Notes: generated by a model from the letters alone, not told the origin. A stretch of 64,000 nt of DNA from Nitrospinaceae bacterium (GCA_029261535.1 JAJDBF010000078.1:37148-101147); one strand, 5' to 3'; shown: positions 17,307-29,995, counted from the first letter of the stretch. Made by a program: numbers and translations.

Positions 17307-18563
17307 ATGAAGCGTCTCTTAGTTATTTTATTGATCGCCTTTTTTCTGGCGCAGTCTGCCTCTTCTCTGGCTCAGAAGAAATCTAAACCTGCTCCTGTTG
17401 GAGTGGCTAAAGTACAAACCCTGTCCGCAAAAGATCTGATCGAGTTGCCCGGCACAGTTGTTCCCTGGGCCTCTACCCGACTCTCGGCAGAAATCGACGG
17501 ACGTGTCGAAGCGATCCATGTTCGTGAAGGTCAATACGTTAAAAAAGACACCGCCCTTTTACAAATGAGGACAGTGCCCCTGAATCTTGAGCGCGAGCTT
17601 GCCGAGGCCGAAGCCCGTCGTGTGAAAATCCTGCTACTTGAATTAAGAAACGGCACCCGCATAGAAAAAATCGAGGCCGCCCGTTTTGATCAGGAACAGG
17701 CGCGTGCCAGAGTCAAACTGGCAGAAAACGATCTCAAGCGAATAGAGCAGTTGTATGCCGATGGCGTTGTCAGTCTTGATGATTTCGACCGCAGTCAATC
17801 AGAAGCAGAAGGTGCCCGCGCAGAACTTCAAGGCAAATCAGAAGTGTTGAAAGAGTATTTGGCGGGACCCCGCATTGAAAAAATAAATCAGGCGAAAGCC
17901 GACCTGGAAGCGGCGCAGGCACGGATCAGGATCATCGAGGACAATATTGAGCGAGCTACCCTACGCGCCCCTTTCAGTGGTTATATTGTCCGCAAACAAA
18001 CGGAGGTCGGGGAATGGCTGGAAACAGGCGATCCTGCATTTGAGATCACCTCAGCTTATCCGGTCAAAGTGGAGGTCGACCTGCCTCAGTATCAATACAA
18101 CATGGTCAAGGTAGGTAATTCAGCCAAGGTGATTCTGGACAACCGGAAGTCGACCGGTAGCCCGAAAGAGTTCAAGGGCCGAGTCATTGAAAAAGTGACC
18201 TCGGCCGATCCCAATTCCCGCACCTTCCCGGTTCGTATCCGGGTCAACGTCTCCGGCAGTAAAATAGCGCATGGCATGCTGGTTCGGGTAGAGTTATACC
18301 CCAGCGCAAAAACAAATCGTCAGCTTTTTGTACCTAAAGACGCGCTGGTCCAGTCGCCTAAAGGAACCATCCTCTGGGTGGTAAAGTCTGCTGGCCAAAA
18401 TAAAAACACGGTCAAGAAAGTGTCCGTGACTCCCGGGAAAATGGAGGGTCATTTGATCGCAGTGACATTCAAAAAAAATGCCCTCAAGGCCGGAAGCCTC
18501 GTTGTGGTGCAAGGCAATGAGCGGTTGAAACCCGGCTCCCTGGTCAACATCGTGAAGCGATAA
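17307..18563 (+). CDS. RND efflux periplasmic adaptor (membrane fusion protein)
   Basis: HlyD/AcrA-family adaptor of 418 residues linking an RND pump to an outer-membrane channel. Signal peptide 1-23 (ends SSLA), lipoyl half-motifs near 65-90 (GRVEAIHVREGQYVKKDTAL) and near 215-235 (ATLRAPFSGYIVRKQTEVG), a coiled-coil hairpin rich in E/A/R between them, then beta-barrel and membrane-proximal domains. ATG 17307 is preferred over an upstream TTG because the signal peptide begins there. It is followed 12 bases later by the pump gene. No outer-membrane TolC-like gene is adjacent. Confidence 0.9.
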   Translation: MKRLLVILLIAFFLAQSASSLAQKKSKPAPVGVAKVQTLSAKDLIELPGTVVPWASTRLSAEIDGRVEAIHVREGQYVKKDTALLQMRTVPLNLERELAEAEARRVKILLLELRNGTRIEKIEAARFDQEQARARVKLAENDLKRIEQLYADGVVSLDDFDRSQSEAEGARAELQGKSEVLKEYLAGPRIEKINQAKADLEAAQARIRIIEDNIERATLRAPFSGYIVRKQTEVGEWLETGDPAFEITSAYPVKVEVDLPQYQYNMVKVGNSAKVILDNRKSTGSPKEFKGRVIEKVTSADPNSRTFPVRIRVNVSGSKIAHGMLVRVELYPSAKTNRQLFVPKDALVQSPKGTILWVVKSAGQNKNTVKKVSVTPGKMEGHLIAVTFKKNALKAGSLVVVQGNERLKPGSLVNIVKR

Positions 18564-18575
18564 CAAACCCACCTC

Positions 18576-21850
<3,275 letters not shown>

Positions 21851-21854
<4 letters not shown>

Positions 21855-22549
21855 CAGACCGCACACAGGTTATCCAATACTGGCAGAAATTTTTTGCCGA
21901 CCTTTTAATCGGAACCTTCGTTTACCTGTTCCTGTTCTCGGTCGGCGGGGTGGCTCTGGGACTGCTCGCCAGTTACTGGCTCAACGGCGGTTATATCAAT
22001 CCAGAAATTGAAAGCACCTGGTTGAACTGGCTGACGTTTGTTATCGCCTTTGGGTGGCAATCGATCTTCGGCTGGGCACACGGGCTCATCGCCTGTACGC
22101 TGTGGGTGGCTGGCAAAAAACTAAAGGAAGGCCTTATAGGATTGCACGACTTGCTCGACATCCTGACCACAGGAGTCATGGCCTCCTACCCGCACCTCGA
22201 CAAAAATATCCCAAAAAAGGAACTGGAAGAGAAGTTTGAAAAACTTGGTCACAAGTTTATGGACGACCTGAAACTTAAAGGCGGGCCGATCAACTTCACC
22301 AAACGCATGATCTTTCTGGTGATCCTGAAGGTGCTGAAGTTTTTCTTTATCAATGATTTTATAGATGAGATTCGCAAAAAAGATAAAGACGACCTGTCAC
22401 GAGCAGACATCGAAAGTGCGATTCGCCGTGTTGGGGTCGACATCCTGCTGTCGCCACTCACCGACTACCTGTACATCCTGCACGGCCTCAACGGGGCCGC
22501 TCTTTTGGCAACCGTGGGACTGCCCTTTATTTTCTTCTGGATTTTTTAA
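21851..22549 (+). CDS. Hypothetical multi-pass membrane protein co-transcribed with the RND pump
   Basis: Unrecognised 232-residue protein with at least four hydrophobic segments (about 15-45, 57-82, 150-165, 205-232) and a charged cytoplasmic stretch (EELEEKFEKLGHKFMDDLKLK and EIRKKDKDDLSR). The start codon overlaps the pump's stop (ATGA), so it is translated with the pump and may modulate it. I know of no characterised family; role is inference from position only. Confidence 0.75.
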
Positions 22550-22563
22550 CTTACAATAAAAAA

Positions 22564-24333
22564 TTAAAATGCGGCGAGGCGTTGCTCAATATTTTGCCGC
22601 TCGTGATGACCGAGGTATAACAGTCCATCGGCAAGCGAATAGTTGTGGGGAAAGGTTGTTACTTTCTGGCTGAGCCTGGCCAGCACTTCCTGATACAGCT
22701 CCGTCGCCTCTTCGGCGGTCAGTCCAATATCGATATCGTACGAATAACCAAGCGCAAGATCGTGCCCTTCGGACCCTTTGAGGTTATACACATGGTATTC
22801 ATCCGGACTCTTCGCCATCGGCGTTCCCTTTTCCAGATCAAATTGGGAGGTGATGCAGGAGAAACCGGGAGAGTTCAGCAGTTTCGGATTATTCAAAACA
22901 AAATTAACCGAATCATAAACTTCTTCGCGGGTTTCCGTTGGGAAACCGATCAGCATATACAGGTGGATGCCGATGCCAATGTCCATACACTGCTCAACCG
23001 TCTCGTCGATCACTTCCACCGGGCAACCTTTTTTCATAAAATCCAGCACGCGCTGATTATGCGACTCCATACCGAAGATCAGTTTGCGACAGCCAGAGCG
23101 ATACAACAATTCCAGTCGGTTTTCCTTGAGCAGACTCTTTTCAAACTTCAACTCGCCCGTCCACTGGACGTTCAAATCCATGTCGACCAGTTTCTGCGAG
23201 AACGTTTTCAGGAAATTGATGGGCAAAGCTTCGTCGGTGAAGAAAAAATAATTACAGCCGTATTTCTCCTTCAAGTTTTTAAAATCATTGGCCACCGTTT
23301 CCGCGTAGCGCACATGAAAGTCGATGTGATCGAACGGGATCGAGCAGAAAGCGCAACGCTCCCAATAACAGCCACGCGACCCCATCACCGGCAGAACGCG
23401 CTCGGGCGTGAGGTACAGGTCAAATGGTATCCCGTCAAAGTTGGGTGTTGGCAAAGCGTTGAGTTCTTCTTTGTGGAAAGGACGGTTGACCTTGACCGTA
23501 TCGCCATCCTTGTAAACAAGGTTAGGCACCTGGGAGAAATCCTTGTCGGACCTCACCGCCTCGACCAGTTTGAGCAGTGGCGTTTCGCCTTCATGCACCA
23601 CAAAGCTGTCAATGAAATCGAACAGAGCCGAACCCTTTTCCAGCACATCGACCAGCTTGGTGAAGATACTGCCACCCACGGTAATGTGAATATCCGGGCG
23701 GGCTTTCTTGATTAGATGCGCCAGGCTGAGCCCCGGGAGCACCTGCTCGACCGAGGTGATGGAAATGCCAAACAGTTCAATATCTTCTTTGATAATTTCA
23801 GGCACATAATGTTTCTGGTAGAGGTCGTAAAAAAAGTTTTCCTCCGGATGCTCGAAGGACTCGATAATTTCCCAGGTCGCGTAAGGTGACCACCTGAGCT
23901 GACTGCCGATGACGGTCAGCTGTGAGGGAAAATACGCGGCAAGAATATTGTCCAGCCAGACATCGATGATCTTGAGGCTTTCCATGTAGCGATCGATATC
24001 ATAAAACTCCGGCGAGCGGAGCGAGGCTTTGGCGGAATCAATTTGACCGCAGAGTGACGGGATGATTTCCATGGCTTCCGCTAGCTTCTGAATCTTTTCG
24101 CGCTCGAAATCCGTGAGGTAGGCCTTCTGCCGGAGCGTATTAAACTCGTCCTGAATGCGAGCAAACAGCGGTTGTGTTTTCTCCCAGGAACAAAGATGAT
24201 CGAGCAGTTCGATGGCAAGATCACGTTGCACCACATCCTCTACACCGTTGTCATGTAGAAACCCTTTAAGAGCCGGCAAGCTCAGATATGGCTGTGAGGG
24301 ATGCCAGGATGATGGAAAGACCAGATAAATCAT
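22564..24333 (-). CDS. B12-binding-type radical SAM protein
   Basis: 589-residue protein of the cobalamin-binding radical SAM class. The N-terminal region (MIYLVFPSSWHPSQPYLSLPALKG and a Rossmann-like part to about 270) matches the B12-binding module. The radical SAM core starts near 315 with GSRGCYWERCAFCSI; the cluster Cys are spaced CX4CX2C rather than the usual CX3CX2C. Later core motifs include FFFTDEALP, WTGELKFEK, KLIFGMESHNQRVLDFMKKG and MLIGFPTETREEV. ATG 24333 is chosen because family sequence begins there. Its substrate is unknown. It fits the cobalamin production encoded at the left of the window. Confidence 0.85.
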   Translation of the reverse strand: MIYLVFPSSWHPSQPYLSLPALKGFLHDNGVEDVVQRDLAIELLDHLCSWEKTQPLFARIQDEFNTLRQKAYLTDFEREKIQKLAEAMEIIPSLCGQIDSAKASLRSPEFYDIDRYMESLKIIDVWLDNILAAYFPSQLTVIGSQLRWSPYATWEIIESFEHPEENFFYDLYQKHYVPEIIKEDIELFGISITSVEQVLPGLSLAHLIKKARPDIHITVGGSIFTKLVDVLEKGSALFDFIDSFVVHEGETPLLKLVEAVRSDKDFSQVPNLVYKDGDTVKVNRPFHKEELNALPTPNFDGIPFDLYLTPERVLPVMGSRGCYWERCAFCSIPFDHIDFHVRYAETVANDFKNLKEKYGCNYFFFTDEALPINFLKTFSQKLVDMDLNVQWTGELKFEKSLLKENRLELLYRSGCRKLIFGMESHNQRVLDFMKKGCPVEVIDETVEQCMDIGIGIHLYMLIGFPTETREEVYDSVNFVLNNPKLLNSPGFSCITSQFDLEKGTPMAKSPDEYHVYNLKGSEGHDLALGYSYDIDIGLTAEEATELYQEVLARLSQKVTTFPHNYSLADGLLYLGHHERQNIEQRLAAF

Positions 24334-24346
24334 ATCGAAATTACCT

Positions 24347-24667
24347 TCACTGTGGTTTTGGTGCCATGAACACCAATAGGACCAATTTGTCGCCGGAGTC
24401 GTTGACCACCCCGTGTTCTTCTCCCGAAGGGGCCATGGTGATTTCATCAGCCACGAGCTCTTTTGTCTCGCTACCGACAGTCACTTTGCCTTTGCCTTCA
24501 AGGACGTAGTAAACTTTGTCCGAACCTTCGTGGGCATGAACTTTTTGCTGTTGGCCCGGTTCGAGACAGTATATATCACAAAAGAAGCGCTCCGAATCGA
24601 AAAGGCTGACCTTGCTCATCTTTTCAGCTTTGAACGCTACCTGATCACGCACTTTCACAACTTTCAT
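24347..24667 (-). CDS. Cupin-domain protein
   Basis: Small single-domain cupin of 106 residues. Cupin motif 1 is GQQQKVHAHEGSDKVYYVLEGKGKV (metal-type His/Glu pattern H-x-H-x5-Y) and motif 2 is MAPSGEEHGVVN. Probably a metal-binding beta-barrel, enzymatic or sensory; substrate unknown. It ends 13 bases upstream of the radical SAM start on the same strand, so the pair is probably an operon. Confidence 0.85.
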   Translation of the reverse strand: MKVVKVRDQVAFKAEKMSKVSLFDSERFFCDIYCLEPGQQQKVHAHEGSDKVYYVLEGKGKVTVGSETKELVADEITMAPSGEEHGVVNDSGDKLVLLVFMAPKPQ

Positions 24668-24876
24668 GGGTCACCGGATTCCCTTCATAACTGCTGATTT
24701 TAAAAGAGGAAATTTTAACACATTTGCCTCGTTCCAAGAAATAGCGGGCCATAAGGAGTTGCATCATCTGGACGGGGAGCGGATTCATTTTGCAGAACCT
24801 GGATTTGCTTATTGACAGCCCCAGCACTATCCTGCAAAATCCGCAGTTGTTAAAACAAGTACACGAAAAGAAATGT

Positions 24877-24955
<79 letters not shown>

Positions 24956-24983
24956 CTTTTCGCTAAACTTTGGAGGATTTTTG

Positions 24984-25166
24984 GTGGAACTGGAAAGAGA
25001 AATCTGGATCATTGAATCCAAACTCAAAAAAAACAAGGACGGTTGGTGGCCTCAGGCCGATAAAACATTTCAGGAAAAACGGTTTGGCAAAGATACGCTG
25101 GATGAACTCAAATCCGAGTATAAAAATTTCAGTTTTCGTTTAGCCCGTTACCTCCCCGAAGAGTAA
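24984..25166 (+). CDS. Small hypothetical protein downstream of tRNA-Pro
   Basis: 60-residue charged protein (about one third Lys/Glu/Asp/Arg) with a WW pair in KDGWWPQADKTF and an amphipathic C-terminal half. The GTG start at 24984 has TGGAGG at 24971-24976, a good ribosome site. The open frame continues back through the tRNA, which cannot be coding. It begins 30 bases after the tRNA and may be on the same transcript. Function unknown. Confidence 0.65.
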   Translation: MELEREIWIIESKLKKNKDGWWPQADKTFQEKRFGKDTLDELKSEYKNFSFRLARYLPEE

Positions 25167-25237
25167 TCATCGCAGCACACTTTCCAAAAACAGCAGACCA
25201 ATCAACACCCAAATCATTCAGAATGTCAGAGTAACAA

Positions 25238-25798
25238 TTATTTCTTAACCTGAGGTGGATGCTGGAGTTTGCTCAAATCAAACCCCTGCGTATTGAGGTT
25301 GGCGATTACGGAGTCGTAGTCACTCGGTTTCATTTGCGGAGTGCGACTCAATATCCACAAGTGGTCGCGTTCCGGCGAACTGACCACAGCAAAACGATAG
25401 TCTGGAGCCAGATCAACAATCCAGTAATCGACAACGCGCGGCCCGGCGAACTGCACTTTCAGCTTTGCCTGAATCGGCGGGTCTTGTACCCAGGCTTTAC
25501 CGATGGATTCCCGAAGAGGGCCGCCGACCGCTCCCTCGTGACATCGGTTGATAACTTCGAAATGTTTGCTGTCCTGCATCAAACGATAAGTCGCCGTACC
25601 CGCCACGCAGTTTTTTTCAAATGAATGGTTGAACCGCGCGATCTCATACCAGGTTCCCATGTACTGTTTGTAGTCAACGTAAGGAACCACCACGAGCGGT
25701 GGCTGAGACCGGCCCGACATTGTGGCGCAAGCAGGCAACAAGGCAAACAGACCAACAAGAACGATGGCCTTAAAGAAAGGTATTGAGGAAATCTTCAT
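25238..25798 (-). CDS. blc: Bacterial lipocalin lipoprotein (Blc-like)
   Basis: Outer-membrane lipoprotein that binds lipids or other hydrophobic ligands. Signal peptide with lipobox LLPAC (Cys about 24). The lipocalin signature YMGTWYEIARFNHSFEKNC contains the invariant Trp, and a second motif VVSSPERDHLWILSRTP carries the family's W-I-L-S-R. With ATG 25798 it is 186 residues, normal for Blc. The start lies inside the 3' end of the pentapeptide gene (29-base overlap), so they are likely co-transcribed. Confidence 0.9.
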   Translation of the reverse strand: MKISSIPFFKAIVLVGLFALLPACATMSGRSQPPLVVVPYVDYKQYMGTWYEIARFNHSFEKNCVAGTATYRLMQDSKHFEVINRCHEGAVGGPLRESIGKAWVQDPPIQAKLKVQFAGPRVVDYWIVDLAPDYRFAVVSSPERDHLWILSRTPQMKPSDYDSVIANLNTQGFDLSKLQHPPQVKK

Positions 25799-26288
25799 CT
25801 TCAAGATCGTCTTTGAGGTACTCGGGGAAGATTGTTTCCTTGTCAAGAATGGCTCCCTCGATATTATTGAAATGCAGACCCGAAGCATCGGTCAGGTTGG
25901 CTCCCTTGAGGTTAGTCTTATTAAAGTACACATCCTCGTTGAACTGCGAACCGGACAAATCAGCCCCCTCGAAATTCGCGCCCTGCACATTGGCCTCCAT
26001 AAAATTACAATGAGTGACCACCGCCCCAGGCAACTCGGCGTTCTGCAGATTGACCTCCTGAAACTTGGCACGGTTGAGATTGGCCTTTCCCAATTGGGCA
26101 CCGACCAGGTTGGAAAACTGAAGTTTGGCACCAGCCAGATTGGCTCCGTTTAGGTTCGCCTCTTTCAAATTCGTGCCGCGTAAATCACTGTCCGATAAAT
26201 CGATCGGTTGGTCCGGATTGGCGGTGCGCCACTGGTTCCAGCCCTCGACTCCTTTTTTCAATTGGTCCACTTGTTCCTGACTCGCCAT
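25770..26288 (-). CDS. Pentapeptide-repeat protein
   Basis: 172 residues. Residues about 30-150 are tandem A(D/N)LXX pentapeptides (e.g. ANLNGANLAGAKLQFSNLVG, ANVQGANFEGADLSG), which form a right-handed quadrilateral beta-helix. A helical N-terminal cap (QEQVDQLKKGVEGWNQW) resembles other cytoplasmic members, and there is an acidic C-terminus (DDLEDEDF). No signal peptide. Some family members mimic DNA and block gyrase, but nothing here shows that. It overlaps the lipocalin gene downstream. Confidence 0.85.
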   Translation of the reverse strand: MASQEQVDQLKKGVEGWNQWRTANPDQPIDLSDSDLRGTNLKEANLNGANLAGAKLQFSNLVGAQLGKANLNRAKFQEVNLQNAELPGAVVTHCNFMEANVQGANFEGADLSGSQFNEDVYFNKTNLKGANLTDASGLHFNNIEGAILDKETIFPEYLKDDLEDEDFLNTFL

Positions 26289-26510
26289 TGCACTTTCCTT
26301 TTTTAAAACATTTTGCGTTTCAAATTATTAACCGGCACAGGCCGGATTAGATACAAAGAAGCGTTTATCATACCCGATTTTTTGCCCGATTTTTTGCGCC
26401 AGTGTTTAAAATCTGCCTCACCCGATTAACCGTTCCAATTTTCGCACCGTAAACGCCCGACTAGCATCTAAAGACAGAAGAGCCACCCAATCCTCGCAGG
26501 AGAAACACCG

Positions 26511-26846
26511 ATGCCGCAAATCAGTCAGGTTGATATCCATCAGGTCAAACTGTGGCTGGACGACAAGACCACCACCATTCTCGATATACGCGACCCCATG
26601 ACCTACGCGATGGGACACATTCCGACGGCACAACATGTCGACAACGAAAGTGTCAAACAGATGATCGAATCGCTCGACAAAGAGAGCAATGTTGTCATCT
26701 GTTGCTATCACGGAAATTCGAGCCAGGGAGCCGCCGGTTTTTTTATGGAAAACGGTTTCACCGATGTCCACAGTATGATGGGCGGATTCGAAGACTGGAA
26801 ACACAGCTATCCCGCCGAAACCGGTAACCCGTCAGAGGAAGAATAA
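26511..26846 (+). CDS. glpE: GlpE-like single-domain rhodanese (thiosulfate sulfurtransferase)
   Basis: 111-residue rhodanese. Opening DKTTTILDIRDPMTYAMGHIPTAQH and the active-site loop CCYHGNSSQGAA (second Cys about 65) are the GlpE signature. Catalyses sulfur transfer from thiosulfate to an acceptor. AGGAGA lies about 9 bases before ATG 26511. Two bases separate it from the DJ-1-like gene, so they form an operon, perhaps for sulfur or redox stress handling. Confidence 0.88.
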   Translation: MPQISQVDIHQVKLWLDDKTTTILDIRDPMTYAMGHIPTAQHVDNESVKQMIESLDKESNVVICCYHGNSSQGAAGFFMENGFTDVHSMMGGFEDWKHSYPAETGNPSEEE

Positions 26847-26848
26847 GC

Positions 26849-27382
26849 ATGCCAACCAATGTGCTACTCGTTATGCCGCGCAACCAGTTCTCAGAAGACG
26901 AACTGTTTCCTGTTCGCGATGCTTTACAGACAGCCGGGTGCCGCGTGCTGGTATTGTCCCTGACCGGCAAAGAGGCCACCGGCATGAGCAAAACTAAATT
27001 CACGCCTGATGGCATGATAGCGGATTGGAACAAGCAGGAAGGGATCGGTTTGAAATACGATGCGGTGGTGGTCACCGGTGGCAAGGGCGCACCCAAATCG
27101 CTTTGGACCGACAACATTATTCCGCAAATTTTAACGGATCATGTGCGTGCCGGAAAAATCGTGGCGGGTATCGGTCTCGGCGTAGGCCCTCTGGCGCAGG
27201 CCTCGATATTAATCGGCGAAGCTTCCGGACCTGATGTTCCGGAGTTTATTCAACTGCTGGATGATACGGTCATTGCAAGATCCGATGAACCCGTCACGCA
27301 CACGGAAAATATTTTAAGCGCACAGGGAGCTGAGGCTGTTGAAGATTTTCTGAAAATTCTTCTTTCCACGTTGCCACGTTGA
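26849..27382 (+). CDS. DJ-1/PfpI-superfamily protein lacking the nucleophile Cys
   Basis: 177 residues with the class I amidotransferase-like fold: NVLLVMPRNQFSEDEL (with the conserved Glu region), YDAVVVTGGKGAPKSLW, and the elbow KIVAGIGLGVGPLAQA. In PfpI/DJ-1 the elbow reads A-I-C-H/G; here Gly replaces Cys and no Cys is nearby, so the usual peptidase, glyoxalase or deglycase chemistry is not expected. It may be a binding or scaffold protein. Directly downstream of glpE. Confidence 0.8.
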   Translation: MPTNVLLVMPRNQFSEDELFPVRDALQTAGCRVLVLSLTGKEATGMSKTKFTPDGMIADWNKQEGIGLKYDAVVVTGGKGAPKSLWTDNIIPQILTDHVRAGKIVAGIGLGVGPLAQASILIGEASGPDVPEFIQLLDDTVIARSDEPVTHTENILSAQGAEAVEDFLKILLSTLPR

Positions 27383-27386
27383 AAAC

Positions 27387-28502
27387 TTAATTTCCTACAG
27401 GCAGGGTGAGGGTCGGGACAAGTGCCTTGGCGTTTCCTGATTGCAGAGAGAATAATTGACCGAGCATGGAGAAGGTAGATTTAGAGCCCAGATTGGTGTC
27501 GTCAATGTAATACCATTCGCCACGGTATTCGACCGAAACGATGGCACTTTCCGGCTGACTGGGTGATGTGCGAACCTGCATCAAATCACCCGTCACCCGC
27601 CCCCAGTCGAACAATTGTCCGTTCGCATCCAGAGTAATCGTGACCTTTCCCTTGTCGCGGTCAACTTGCGGCGTTTCCACGCCATGCGACAGGTAGTACA
27701 TGATCCCGATCAGCGAACGCGCTTCCACCTTCAGGTACGGCTTGTTGTCCGGCACCGCACCGGTGGTGAAAAATATTTGACGCTCCCCTTGCGGCATTCC
27801 AAGAAGTTTCAACAGCTCTGCAGTTTGCGGAAGTTTTCTGCCACGGTCGGTGAACTGCATCACCAGCCCGGAAATATCTCCATCGGTACCGACAGAAAGC
27901 TCAAGTCCCTGCTTGAGATTGATCGCCCGGACGAGTTGGGTTGCTTTCAAAAACGGTTCGTATTCCGGCGCGACATCAGGAGTCGGTCCGGAAGCATTCG
28001 GCGCATTTTTTAAGGGTCCAAGTTTTTGCAGACAGACACGCAGGACCCGCTCCAGACTCCATCCGGTACGGGCCAGCAAGACCACTGTCTGAATCGGAAC
28101 CTCAGAGAGAAAACGGTGGATAAAGTCTTCGCCTTGCAGGGGCGCGTAGGTCACCGTGGGTCTTTCGACAACTCCGGCATCGGCTCCGATATTGAAAAGC
28201 CCGGTCACCCCGGATTGGATTCTGTTACTGGTGCTGACCCCGGCACTGTAGGTGAACTGGGTGGCCACACTGCTGACTTCAAGAAAAAAAGGTGTGTCCC
28301 GATAGCGCAGGCGTACCAGATTCAGCAGTAACTGCTCATCATTGGAGCGCTGGATGGCGACGTTATAATTACTTCGCTCACCTTTGAGCCGTCCATGACC
28401 GACACCGGCGCACCCGGACAGGCCGAGGAAAGACAACATCAATACGACAACGACGATATTTCTAAATAGGTACCGGCCCTGGAATGGAGAACAATTTAAC
28501 AA
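27387..28502 (-). CDS. Hypothetical lipoprotein
   Basis: 371-residue exported lipoprotein. The hydrophobic N-terminus has lipobox LSGC (Cys about 31). The mature part contains a conserved-looking segment NYNVAIQRSNDEQLLLNLVR LRYRDTPFF and later YRGEWYYIDDTNLGSKSTF near the C-terminus. The start is probably TTG at 28502 with GAGGTG upstream; no ATG precedes the signal peptide. I do not recognise a characterised function. It converges with the DJ-1-like gene. Confidence 0.7.
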   Translation of the reverse strand: MLNCSPFQGRYLFRNIVVVVLMLSFLGLSGCAGVGHGRLKGERSNYNVAIQRSNDEQLLLNLVRLRYRDTPFFLEVSSVATQFTYSAGVSTSNRIQSGVTGLFNIGADAGVVERPTVTYAPLQGEDFIHRFLSEVPIQTVVLLARTGWSLERVLRVCLQKLGPLKNAPNASGPTPDVAPEYEPFLKATQLVRAINLKQGLELSVGTDGDISGLVMQFTDRGRKLPQTAELLKLLGMPQGERQIFFTTGAVPDNKPYLKVEARSLIGIMYYLSHGVETPQVDRDKGKVTITLDANGQLFDWGRVTGDLMQVRTSPSQPESAIVSVEYRGEWYYIDDTNLGSKSTFSMLGQLFSLQSGNAKALVPTLTLPVGN

Positions 28503-28596
28503 AGGACACCTCGAATCAGAATAGGACGAATGCGATCATACGGAGTCGTAAATTCCCTGTCAACCACCTGCGTAAGGACCAATAGCAAGACAACCT

Positions 28597-29826
28597 TCAA
28601 CCGAAAAAAAGATACCCAACCGCGATGGCCGCAACGATACCAGCGAAATCTGCGGCAAGCCCAAAGGGAATAGCATTTCTGGTATTTTTAATTTTGACCG
28701 CGCCAAAATAAAGAGCCGCGACATAAAACGTGGTCTCGGTACTGCCTTGAACGATGCTCGCCAGTCGTCCGGCAAAAGAATCTGCGCCATGGGTTTGCAT
28801 GGTTTCGACCATCAGACTGCGCGCCCCACTGCCGCTAAAAGGTTTCATCAATGCTGTCGGCAAGGCATCGACAAAACGGGTGTCGCCTCCCATTGACGCA
28901 ATCAAAAGACGCAGAAGATCGAGCAGGCCATCGAGAACGCCGCAAGCGCGAAAAACACCTATCCCGACCAACATGGCAACAAGGTAGGGAATGATGGTGA
29001 TGGCAACATCAAATCCTTTTTTGGCACCCTCGACAAAGGTTTCAAACACGTTTACTTTCTTCGCCAGTGCGCCACCGATGAATCCGCTAATAACGCTAAA
29101 CAGTAAAAAATTACTCAGGAAGGCTGATTGCGCCTGCATCTCCGCCTGATCCAAATTGACAAAATAAATCAGAAGTGTCGACATGAATAATGCCAGCCCC
29201 CCCAGATAGCCGAGCACCACCCGATCCAATAATTTCAATCCCTGATTCCAGCCGACAACAAGTAGCCCGGTGAGCGTGGAAATAAATGTGGCGAATAAAA
29301 TAGGGATAAAAACATCGGTGGGATTTGCCGCACCCTGTTGAGCGCGAAAGGCAAACACGGTGACTGGGAACAAAGTCACCGATGAGGTGTTGAGCACGAG
29401 GAACAGAATTTGTGCGTTGGAGGCGGTATCCGGAGTTGAGTTCAGCGATTGCAGGTCCTGCATCGCCTTCAAACCCAATGGGGTTGCCGCGTTGTCGAGC
29501 CCGAGGGCGTTGGAGGACAGGTTCATCACCATCGACCCCATCGCCGGATGGTCGGCGGGAACAGACGGGAAAAGCCTGACCAGCAGTGGGCGGAGAAGGC
29601 GCACGATAGCATCGAGAAAGCCGCTCTTTTCACCAACGCGCATGATGCCAAGCCAGAATGCCATGACACCAATCAGTCCCAACGATATTTCAAATGCCAG
29701 GCGCGACATGGAGAACACGGCATCCATCAGACGAACGAACACCAAGGTGTCGCCCCACACGATCAATTGAAACAGGGCGGAGATAAAAGCGATCAGAAAA
29801 AATCCGGCCCAGATATAATTTAACAA
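28597..29826 (-). CDS. SpmA-SpmB-like fused membrane protein with two nucleoside-recognition (Gate) domains
   Basis: 409-residue polytopic membrane protein. The N-terminal half resembles spore maturation protein A (MLNYIWAGFFLIAF, MNLSSNALGLDNAATPLGLKAM). The C-terminal half resembles SpmB (FVEGAKKGFDVAITIIPYLVAM, and GARSLMVETMQTHGADSF ending in GSTETTFYVAALYFG). Each half carries a Gate/nucleoside-recognition domain as in nucleoside transporters. The start appears to be TTG at 29826. In a non-sporulating bacterium the role is probably transport or envelope related; unknown. Confidence 0.85.
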   Translation of the reverse strand: MLNYIWAGFFLIAFISALFQLIVWGDTLVFVRLMDAVFSMSRLAFEISLGLIGVMAFWLGIMRVGEKSGFLDAIVRLLRPLLVRLFPSVPADHPAMGSMVMNLSSNALGLDNAATPLGLKAMQDLQSLNSTPDTASNAQILFLVLNTSSVTLFPVTVFAFRAQQGAANPTDVFIPILFATFISTLTGLLVVGWNQGLKLLDRVVLGYLGGLALFMSTLLIYFVNLDQAEMQAQSAFLSNFLLFSVISGFIGGALAKKVNVFETFVEGAKKGFDVAITIIPYLVAMLVGIGVFRACGVLDGLLDLLRLLIASMGGDTRFVDALPTALMKPFSGSGARSLMVETMQTHGADSFAGRLASIVQGSTETTFYVAALYFGAVKIKNTRNAIPFGLAADFAGIVAAIAVGYLFFG

Positions 29827-29844
29827 GGGAGACTCTAGGGATAT

Positions 29845-29912
29845 AAGGTGGGTGCTCGGCGCAGACTTGACAGTCAGCTTTTATAGCAACTGCAAGGTGG
29901 GTGCTCGGCGCA
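29845..29912. repeat. 19-bp direct repeat pair
   Basis: AAGGTGGGTGCTCGGCGCA occurs at 29845-29863 and again at 29894-29912, start-to-start distance 49 bases. The pair lies just upstream of the SpmA/SpmB-like gene and could be regulator sites or a small duplication. Confidence 0.6.
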
Positions 29913-29995
29913 CGACCAACGGGAAACATTTTATGCACGCATTAAATTCTCCAGACAGCATACTTCGCCCTCCGCCAGGAGCGTAATGTGGGTCG

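Noticed and set aside
22645..23715. 356-residue open frame on the plus strand inside the radical SAM gene
   Set aside because: Exact antisense of a gene with clear family motifs; composition (many His/Gln/Phe/Arg) and lack of motifs mark it as a shadow.
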